DNA of 53,954 bases from Okeania sp. SIO2C9 (GTDB lineage Bacteria > Cyanobacteriota > Cyanobacteriia > Cyanobacteriales > Microcoleaceae). Each line of letters starts with the position of its first letter. Position 1 is the first letter of the stretch. The notes beneath the pieces are model-generated. The model was not told where the DNA came from. It saw nothing but the letters and a program-made list of their open reading frames with translations, and ran no database searches. The position numbers and the translations under genes were made by a program. Location of the stretch: assembly GCF_010672455.1 (NCBI RefSeq), contig NZ_JAAHGO010000061.1, positions 1-53,954 of the forward strand, in the 5' to 3' direction. Positions 47,244 through 53,954 of this stretch are shown here, one piece after another.

Positions 47244-48029
47244 TTATTTAAATGATTTCGGTGAAGCTGAACTAGCTTTTTTTGACTGATTATTAATTTC
47301 ATAAATTGTACTTTCTATTTCATTTATAGATTTGTAGATGTCTGTTATATACTTGTCTAGCTTTTGTAAAGTTGCTTCAAACTGATATGGAGAAGGGGGG
47401 AATATGGATTTACCATCTTCCGAAAGTCTAGCAATTACTTTTAAAAACGGGTAATCGCATCTTTGTGATTGATGGTATTTCGATACATACATACCAATAA
47501 GAATTTTATGATATTGATATTCTGAATCTTCCTTATTTCCTCTTATTAGGCTTAACTTCCAAATGTATTGTAACCATACTGTAATTACCTCATTTACTTC
47601 AGGTTTTGTTATACTTATTGCACTTTTTCTGTAAGCATGAGCCATTGTTAAGGAGACTGCTCCAAAGCTGGTAATTAATGATATCAGGAAGAAAAATAGG
47701 GAGAACCCCAGACCGTCTAAATCCCCTTCTATTGCCTTACTAAAGAAGTTTTCAAAGGCTAACCTTAGTTCCTCTGAACCAACTTTTATATTACCTTTCT
47801 CGTCAAAATGACGTTTGTATAACTCATCTGTTTCTTGACTAAGGAATTGTAAATCGTTTCCTATCTCGCTGCGACTCTCAGGTTTTTCATTCCATGCGTT
47901 TTCACTCTTTTCTACTTCCTCTTTTAGAATGTCCGCTTTGGGACACCAGGGTATGCTTTCTAAGGGGTATTCGCTCCAGTCCATCCCACTTTGCTTTTGT
48001 TCATAGCTACCATAAGTTTCTAAGTACAA
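47244..48029 (-). CDS. Hypothetical single-helix membrane protein
   Basis: 261 residues from TTG 48029; no ATG lies near, and the frame is open further upstream to about 48145, so the start is uncertain. An internal ATG (SGMDWSEYPLES) 16 codons in is another option. One strong membrane helix, about residues 113-135 (LGFSLFFFLISLITSFGAVS), divides a mostly helical N-terminal part from a C-terminal domain of about 120 residues. Unrecognised. Lies between the broken membrane-protein gene (48132) and the 107-residue gene. Confidence 0.65.
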   Translation of the reverse strand: MYLETYGSYEQKQSGMDWSEYPLESIPWCPKADILKEEVEKSENAWNEKPESRSEIGNDLQFLSQETDELYKRHFDEKGNIKVGSEELRLAFENFFSKAIEGDLDGLGFSLFFFLISLITSFGAVSLTMAHAYRKSAISITKPEVNEVITVWLQYIWKLSLIRGNKEDSEYQYHKILIGMYVSKYHQSQRCDYPFLKVIARLSEDGKSIFPPSPYQFEATLQKLDKYITDIYKSINEIESTIYEINNQSKKASSASPKSFK

Positions 48030-48131
48030 CGACGATCGTTCTTGACTGCTGAAAGATGTATTTTGAAGTAGCTTTCTGTTGTTTGCACAGGTGTCTCTAG
48101 CAATAATATATTGGTTATATTTTGAGTGTTT

Positions 48132-48778
48132 TTATCTGCTATTTAATGCAGTTTGCTCTTCAATTTTCTCCTGTGCTAGTTGGTAACTTAGCTCACCTCT
48201 ATTATTAATTAGTTCAGAACCAACACCAGCGACTAAAGATTGTATAATGCTTATTACAAAAAATAAGGATGCTCCTATCCTAAAAAAAACTTTTTTTCAC
48301 CATGTTTTATGTCTGATGCTGCTGTGCCTGATTTATTAGTCCAATTGAGTAAAATTAGGTTGATTAACAATGGCGCTAAGGTTGTTAAAATACCTGGGGT
48401 TAATAGAGCTAAACTAGAAATACTTAAATCTTTGAAGGCATAAAAAAGTATTGGTAAGTTTGTTATTGCATTGATTAAAGTTGCTCCTGATACTACTCCC
48501 GCTGTGATATCAGAATCTTTTTTTAGGCTGTCTGGTGGTGATTCTTCACCATCAAAGTCCCTCGCATTTGCAAATATTAATCCATGTAGTGCTATCCATA
48601 ACTTTCCTAAGAATCTCTGAGTACTATACCATGTTTTTCTTTTAGCTTTGTCTCTTGCTTTGCGAACCATATATTCATAATCTGGATTAGTTTCAAGCCA
48701 TTCAATCAGAATGTCTGGATACGATTATTGTTGTTCGTAATTATTGTTAAAATCTGGTAATTTGTCGGGAGTAGTCAT
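48132..48778 (-). pseudogene. Membrane protein gene with early stop and frameshift
   Basis: ATG 48778 opens MTTPDKLPDFNNNYEQQ, then TAA (48725-48727). The same frame resumes SYPDILIEWLETNPDYEY and runs through a 131-residue open part with two or three membrane helices (AGVVSGATLINAITNLPILF, LTPGILTTLAPLLINLILL). At 48283-48298 (minus GAAAAAAAGTTTTTTTTAGG) the frame ends. A -1 shift restores RIGASLFFVISIIQSLVAG and an end at 48132 in EEQTALNSR. Either a pseudogene, homopolymer sequencing errors, or programmed frameshifting. Family unknown. Confidence 0.6.
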
Positions 48779-49017
48779 TGTTAGGTAAAGAAAAGGTAGA
48801 TGAATTAAAGAATCTAAATCATAACTATTTTTGAAACTTTCTGTAGAAAATTTCAACTTTTTAACCTTCAATTCATAAAATCCAGATTCCGAAAAACAGA
48901 TCGGGAATTAGGAATATTTCCAACAAAAACTTCATATATTAATAATATAAAAAACAGATACAGCAAATTACAAGTATATGAAGTACAGATATTAATAATT
49001 AAATCCTATCAGTGCGA
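48779..49017. other. AT-rich leader of the three-gene cassette
   Basis: No gene. At 48960-49017 starts a block (GATACAGCAAATT, AAGTATATGAAGTACAGAT) that is a copy of 40234-40290 and leads into the tandem array. Confidence 0.4.
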
Positions 49018-49272
49018 GCATCTTGCTCGCTTCGGGGTGTATCTTGCTCGCTTCGGGGTGTATCTTGCTCGCTTCGGGGTGTATCTTGCTCGCTTCGGGG
49101 TGTATCTTGCTCGCTTCGGGGTGTATCTTACTCGCTTCGAGGTGTATCTTGCTCGCTTCGGGGTGTATCTTGCTCGCTTCGGGGTGTATCTTGCTCGCTT
49201 CGGGGTGTATCTTGCTCGCTTCGGGGTGTATCTTGCTCGCTTCGGGGTGTATCTTGCTCGCTTCGGGGTGTA
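49018..49272. repeat. Twelve tandem copies of a 21-bp unit
   Basis: Unit CTTGCTCGCTTCGGGGTGTAT, repeated 12 times with one variant copy (TTACTCGCTTCGAGG at about 49129-49142). Because the unit is a multiple of three without stops, all plus frames and one minus frame stay open; this is an artefact, not coding. The flanks match 40234-40345, which has only one unit. Confidence 0.95.
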
Positions 49273-49397
49273 TCTCATCAAAGTGGAATACGCTATATGT
49301 CTCTACGCATTAATTTAGTACATTCTTATGCTGCTTTTTAGCTTTTGCAAGAATGCCTTTTAACCCAGATTTATTGTCCTAAGCAAAAAACGTACTA

Positions 49398-49658
49398 TAT
49401 AGAACCCATTTTGGATCTATTTAAAAATAGAGAAGGAGATGGGGGGATGGGGAGAGGGGGGGGGATGGGGAGAGGGAGCATTTTTCTACTTTCAATATAT
49501 CAAATTATCATTAAATATCTCCAATCATAAAAAATCAAATCAATTATTGCACTTTTATTTATCAATTCTTTCCCTCTACTCCTCACTCTCTAAAGACGTT
49601 GCATACAACGTCCCTACTTTTGGAGCAGATGTATAAAAGATACCAAATGGGTTCTATA
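49398..49658. mobile_element. 261-bp element ended by TATAGAACCCATTT
   Basis: TATAGAACCCATTTTGG at the left and CCAAATGGGTTCTATA at the right. It contains GGGGGATGGGGAGAGG microsatellite and GACGTTGCATACAACGTCCC, but no gene. Same ends as 39808-40372. The interval 49659-49914 has only AAGTCAGAAGT and TTCCTTCTTCC iterations. Confidence 0.6.
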
Positions 49659-49914
49659 TAATTAGGAATAGTAGGGAAGTGGCACAGAAACTCCCCACCT
49701 TAATGAAGTCAGAAGTTAGAAGTCAGAAGTTATTTTTGTAACAGGTATTTGAGCTTCGCTCCAAAAATATTTTGCCTTAAAAAGCGAGGTTGCGCGACCC
49801 AATTATTTTGATAAATCAAGCTATAGCAGTCAAAACAAAGCTTAGGAAATATCAAAAGCTTAAAACTCAGACAACGGAAAATTCTTCCTTCTTCCTTCTT
49901 CCTTCTTCCTTCTT

Positions 49915-52704
49915 CTACACCACAAAATTAACTAATTTTCCAGGTACCACAATTACCTTTTTAATCTCCTTACCTTCCAAATGACGCTGTGCGACTTCCG
50001 ACTCTCGCGCTAACTTTTCCAAAGTCGCTTTATCTGCTTGCGCTGACACCTGAATAGTACCCCTAGTTTTACCCTTAATCTGAATCACCAAGGTAATTTC
50101 ATCTACAACCAAAGCATCCGGGTCAAACTTAGGCCAAGAATGGGTATGCACCGAACCAAAATTACCAGCAACTTGCCACAACTCCTCAATAATATGAGGT
50201 GCAAACGGCGCCAACAACAACAGCAAAGTTTCCAAACCTTCCGCATAAATAGGGGAATCTTTGCAACTAGCATCAGCAAGAGCGTTACTCAATTTCATCA
50301 TCTCAGAAACAGCAGTATTAAACTGATAATCTCCATCCAAATCTTCTGTCACTTCCTTAATAGCAATATGTACCGCCCTGCGTACATCTTTCTCTGCTTT
50401 AGTTAACTCTTTAGCAAACCTAGTTGCTATCCAACTCAACCCTTTCTGTAAATCATTCTTAGTCTCTTGTTGAGTTTCTGGATGATTAAACTTTGCTTCT
50501 ATTGCAGCTTTCACATCAGCAGCAGCATAAACTTTCACCACATTTTTGAGTTTAAAAGCAGCAAGATTTTTCGTGATTTCAGTAATCAAATACCGAGACC
50601 AACCCAACTGTTTCAAGTCTGCTTGAGTAATACCGCTATTTTTTACTTTCAACTCACTTAAACTATGATTTTCTGCAAATTCAGTTATCAATAACCACAC
50701 CCGGTTGAGGAAACGAAACTGTCCTTGCACATCTGCATCATCCCACTCTAAATCTTTTTCCGGTGGCGCTTTAAACAAAATAAACATCCGCGCGGTATCA
50801 GCTCCATATTTTGACATCACATCTAAAGGATCGACACCATTATATTTAGATTTAGACATCTTCTCAAAAAAGACTTCCAACTCGTCTCCAGTTTTCGGAT
50901 CTTTGGCATCTTCCGGGTTGACTTCAGCAGAGGGAATATATTTACCCGTAACTGGATTTTTGTAAGTGATACCTTGTACCATTCCTTGAGTTAACAAACG
51001 TTGGAATGGTTCGTCAAAATTGCACAAACCTCTGTCGCGCAAAACTTTAGTAAAAAATCTGGAATACAACAAATGCAAAATTGCGTGTTCGATACCACCT
51101 ACATATTGATCTACAGGCAACCAGTCATTAACTATTTCCGAGTCAAACACCTGTTGTTCGTTGGTTGCATCTGGATAACGCAAATAATACCAAGACGAAT
51201 CAATAAAAGTATCCATGGTATCCGTTTCCCGTTTTGCAGGAGTGCCACAACTCGGACAAGGAACATTCACCCAATCTTCCAATTTTGCCAACGGTGACGG
51301 ACCGCGACCAGAAAATTCTACACTATCTGGCAACTTCACAGGCAAATCTTCATCTGGTACAGGTACAGCACCACAGTTCGGACAGTGAATAATAGGTATT
51401 GGTGCGCCCCAATAACGTTGTCTCGAAATTAACCAATCTCGCAAACGATATTGTACGCGACCTTCTCCATAACCTTCGTCTTCTGCAAGTTCAATAATTG
51501 CTTTTTTGGCAACAGTAGATTTTTGACCATTAAACGGACCGGAGTTGACCATGACACCAACATCGGTATAAGCATCTGTAAATTCCCAGTCATCATTATC
51601 CGAATCATCTGGCAGAATAACATTTGTAATGGGTAGCTCGTATTGTTTGGCAAACTGGAAGTCGCGTACATCGTGAGCGGGTACTCCCATAACTGCACCT
51701 GTACCATATTCATAGAGTACATAGTCGGCGATCCAGATGGGAATTTCTTGGTTATTGAATGGGTTGATAGCTTTGCCACCAGTGGGAACGCCACGTTTTG
51801 GTTTGTCTTCAGCGGTACGTTCTAGTTCACTTTCGGCAGCTACTTCTTGAATGAAAGTTTCGACGGTAGTTTGTTGTTCTGGGGTTGTCACCTGTGCTGT
51901 TAAAGGATGTTCGGGAGCTAAGACAACGTAACTTACGCCGTAGACTGTATCGGGTCTGGTGGTAAAGACTCCAATTTTTTTATCCATACCGACTATGGGG
52001 AATTCGAGGTAAGCACCGACAGATTTACCTATCCAGTTGGCCTGCATGGTTTTAACTCTTTCTGGCCAACCAGGCAATTTGTCCAAGTCGTTGAGGAGTT
52101 GTTCGGCGTAGTCGGTAATTTTGAAGAACCACTGACGCAACAATTTACGTTCGACTTTTGCCCCGGAACGCCAGGAACGACCTTCGCCATCTACTTGTTC
52201 GTTGGCAAGTACGGTTTGGTCGATGGGGTCCCAGTTAACGGCGGATTCTTTTTGATAAGCGAGACCTGCTTGGAAAAATTGGAGGAATATCCATTGGGTC
52301 CAGCGGTAATATTCGGGGGAACAGGTGGCGACTTCTTTTTCCCAGTCGATGGAGAAACCCAAACGTCTTAGTTGTTCTTTCATTTGGGCAATATTTTGGT
52401 AGGTCCATTGGGCGGGTGGGATGCCACGATCAATGGCTGCGTTTTCTGCGGGTAGTCCAAATGCGTCCCAACCCATGGGGTGCAGGACGCGATAACCTTG
52501 CATCCGTTTGAGTCGGGCAATGACATCGGTGATTGTGTAGTTACGAACATGACCCATGTGTAAGTTCCCGGATGGGTAGGGGAACATGGATAGAGCGTAG
52601 AATTTTTGTTTATTCTTGTCTGTAGGGGTTTGATTTTGGTTTTGTTCGGTCCAGATTTTTTGCCACTTTTGTTCAATGGATACAGGGTTATATTTGGAGT
52701 CCAC
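49915..52704 (-). CDS. leuS: Leucyl-tRNA synthetase
   Basis: 929-residue class I synthetase charging tRNA-Leu, with editing. The HIGH motif reads HMGH at residues 49-52 within [15 protein letters not shown]. The editing domain CP1 carries [16 protein letters not shown] and [19 protein letters not shown] (the conserved Asp is present). KMSKS in [15 protein letters not shown] lies near residue 615. The zinc-binding insert shows [10 protein letters not shown] and VPCPSCG. The C-terminal domain ends with [13 protein letters not shown] and [15 protein letters not shown]. Length and order are normal for bacteria. The 3' end of the gene directly abuts TTCCTTCTTCC microsatellite. Essential housekeeping gene; firm call. 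Confidence 0.98.
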   Translation of the reverse strand: MDSKYNPVSIEQKWQKIWTEQNQNQTPTDKNKQKFYALSMFPYPSGNLHMGHVRNYTITDVIARLKRMQGYRVLHPMGWDAFGLPAENAAIDRGIPPAQWTYQNIAQMKEQLRRLGFSIDWEKEVATCSPEYYRWTQWIFLQFFQAGLAYQKESAVNWDPIDQTVLANEQVDGEGRSWRSGAKVERKLLRQWFFKITDYAEQLLNDLDKLPGWPERVKTMQANWIGKSVGAYLEFPIVGMDKKIGVFTTRPDTVYGVSYVVLAPEHPLTAQVTTPEQQTTVETFIQEVAAESELERTAEDKPKRGVPTGGKAINPFNNQEIPIWIADYVLYEYGTGAVMGVPAHDVRDFQFAKQYELPITNVILPDDSDNDDWEFTDAYTDVGVMVNSGPFNGQKSTVAKKAIIELAEDEGYGEGRVQYRLRDWLISRQRYWGAPIPIIHCPNCGAVPVPDEDLPVKLPDSVEFSGRGPSPLAKLEDWVNVPCPSCGTPAKRETDTMDTFIDSSWYYLRYPDATNEQQVFDSEIVNDWLPVDQYVGGIEHAILHLLYSRFFTKVLRDRGLCNFDEPFQRLLTQGMVQGITYKNPVTGKYIPSAEVNPEDAKDPKTGDELEVFFEKMSKSKYNGVDPLDVMSKYGADTARMFILFKAPPEKDLEWDDADVQGQFRFLNRVWLLITEFAENHSLSELKVKNSGITQADLKQLGWSRYLITEITKNLAAFKLKNVVKVYAAADVKAAIEAKFNHPETQQETKNDLQKGLSWIATRFAKELTKAEKDVRRAVHIAIKEVTEDLDGDYQFNTAVSEMMKLSNALADASCKDSPIYAEGLETLLLLLAPFAPHIIEELWQVAGNFGSVHTHSWPKFDPDALVVDEITLVIQIKGKTRGTIQVSAQADKATLEKLARESEVAQRHLEGKEIKKVIVVPGKLVNFVV

Positions 52705-52940
52705 AGTTTTTCTCCGTATTATTTTCGATAGTCTTGTTTTCTTGATTATTTTTGCATATTCCCCGACTTTGAGGATTCATGGTTACATTATACTACTGAG
52801 TGTAATATATGGAGTTCGGAAAGGTCATTTCAGTTATCAGTTATCAGTTATCAGTTATCAGTACCTAAGGCTTTTTGCGCAGCATTTCGTAGGAAAGCAA
52901 AGTAAATTGAAAATAGGGAATACTCTTTTTTTATCTCCTT

Positions 52941-53120
52941 AAAAGAGTCAGCTCTTATACCAAAATTTTTCGGTAATAATTTTTGTTGGTTGTGGAGAGA
53001 TTATTTTGAACTTCTACACTGCATAACTTTAAAAGAGTCAGCTCTTATACCAAAATTTTTCGGTAATAATTTTTGTTGGTTGTGGAGAGATTATTTTGAA
53101 CTTCTACACTGCATAACTTG
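52941..53120. repeat. Exact 90-bp tandem duplication
   Basis: 52941-53030 and 53031-53120 differ at only the last base. The unit starts AAAAGAGTCAGCTC (itself a palindromic GAGTCAGCTC) and ends CTGCATAACTT. The rest of the spacer 52705-53536 has TTATCAGTTATCAG iterations (52830), the TTGCGCAGCATTTCG repeat (52873) and GCGGAATGCTGCGCAAACAG (53296); no gene. Confidence 0.95.
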
Positions 53121-53536
53121 AGGAGAAATAGAACTATTAGTAGTCGGAGCGATCGCTTCTTTTTCTATTACCCTAATACTTCTATTTTATATAAGATTAA
53201 AATTTATGAAAATAATAGCTAGCTACAAAAATCTGAGCAAAAATTAATTAAGGTATAATCGAAATGTAAGTATTAGGAAAAAGTAAGTATTTCCTGCGGA
53301 ATGCTGCGCAAACAGCTATTAGCCATCAGCTCTCAGCAAACCCTATCTAAACCTTTAAATGAATATAACCTTTAAAGTCGGCTTTGATAGTAAGATTAAA
53401 TTTACCTCAGCTAATAAAGCTTTTATCTGAAACTAAAATAAATAGCTGACCGCTGAATGCTGACTGCTGACTGCTTACAGGAAGTATATCCAATAATTTA
53501 ATTGCTTCCTATTCCCTAAAAACCGACTAAAAACCC

Positions 53537-53954
53537 ATGAATAATTACCCCAATTTTTCTTCTCATGGCTATCAAATAATTAGAGAACTCGGACACAATA
53601 ATATTGGTGGGCGAGTCACTTATTTAGCTGAAAATATCAAGACTCAAAAAAACGTAGTTATCAAACAATTTCAATTTGCCAAGCTAGGAGCAACTTGGGC
53701 AGAATATGATGCCTACAAACAAGAAATAGCTGTATTAAAAAGTCTTAAGCATCCAGGGATTCCTAAATACTTAGACTCCTTTCAAACTACCGATGGTTTC
53801 TGCATGATTCAAGAATATATTAATGCCGAATCTGCTGTAATTTATCGTCAGTGGCAACCTCAAGAAATTAAAAAGATTGCTATTTCAATTTTAAAAATTT
53901 TAGTCTATCTCCAAAATCAACCACAACCTGTTATTCATCGAGATATTAAACCGG
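53537..53954 (+). CDS. Ser/Thr protein kinase, 5' part
   Basis: Runs off the window after 139 codons. The translation MNNYPNFSSHGYQIIRELG shows the glycine-loop region (ELGHNNIGGRVTYLAE), the invariant Lys in NVVIKQFQF, the helix-C Glu in EIAVLKSLKHPGIP, and the start of the catalytic loop, VIHRDIKP, at the very edge. This is the cyanobacterial eukaryotic-type kinase family, often fused to C-terminal WD40, TPR or pentapeptide domains; what follows here is outside the window. ATG is preceded by CTAAAAACCC with no clear ribosome site. Confidence 0.9.
   Translation, partial: MNNYPNFSSHGYQIIRELGHNNIGGRVTYLAENIKTQKNVVIKQFQFAKLGATWAEYDAYKQEIAVLKSLKHPGIPKYLDSFQTTDGFCMIQEYINAESAVIYRQWQPQEIKKIAISILKILVYLQNQPQPVIHRDIKP

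Noticed and set aside
49009-49341. Four long overlapping open frames with highly repetitive peptides
   Set aside because: They arise from the 21-bp tandem unit, which has no stops in several frames. No start signals, and the twin locus with one unit has no such frame.

Overview
The window is chromosomal DNA of a filamentous cyanobacterium. The evidence is the many GCGATCGC (HIP1) octamers, a PEP-CTERM exported protein beside an HpsJ-type membrane protein, a many-PAS diguanylate cyclase, a eukaryotic-type protein kinase, and above all a gene cluster laid out like the icfG cluster of Synechocystis (slr1852 to slr1861, order recalled, not searched). The low coding density, AT-rich spacers and very heavy load of small repeats resemble Okeania, Trichodesmium or Moorea; that placement is an inference.

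Layout. 0.4-3.8 kb: diguanylate cyclase (minus). 4.7-6.1 kb: dead IS701-type element. 7.5-13.7 kb: two divergent sensor kinases, one a hybrid kinase with two receivers and an Hpt domain. 13.9-17.6 kb: HpsJ-like membrane protein, a small Cys-rich secreted protein, two TnpB relics and a PEP-CTERM protein. 18.1-22.9 kb: PLP aminotransferase, a seven-copy 97-bp tandem array, a SMI1/pentapeptide-repeat gene and thrB. 22.9-27.2 kb: repeats with two ruined insertion sequences. 27.2-30.4 kb: an ABC-class ATPase and an LD-carboxypeptidase. 30.7-44.3 kb: the icfG-like cluster, all minus strand: CMD-family protein, (inserted TnpB), SnoaL/NTF2-like protein, DJ-1/PfpI protein, AGE epimerase, STAS protein, glgX, second STAS protein, the broken icfG phosphatase, and the RsbW-like kinase. 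45.4-49.3 kb: a monooxygenase, a small secreted protein, an unrecognised three-gene cassette with a broken first gene, and a 12-copy 21-bp array. 49.9-52.7 kb: leuS. 53.5 kb to the end: 5' part of a Ser/Thr protein kinase.

How the genes work together. The icfG-type cluster is a partner-switching module (kinase, two phosphorylatable STAS proteins, PP2C phosphatase) joined to carbon-metabolism genes (glycogen debranching, sugar epimerase). Here the phosphatase gene is in pieces. Recognisable SpoIIE-type fragments survive between a TnpB relic and two copies of a 200-244-bp miniature transposon, one of which left a clean 4-bp target duplication inside the phosphatase reading frame. The kinase and both STAS proteins look intact. 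This is the most informative observation in the window.

Mobile DNA shapes nearly every spacer. I can define a miniature family with TIR AGGG(C/T)TTGCTGA and 4-bp target duplications (four copies), a roughly 88-bp family sharing the ends of the local IS701-type element, elements ended by TATAGAACCCATTT, a 296-bp element ended by GGCTTTGTTGCA, TnpB relics that keep only the gene's 3' end and presumed omega-RNA region, and several short palindromes. All calls come from reading the sequence; no database search was run.
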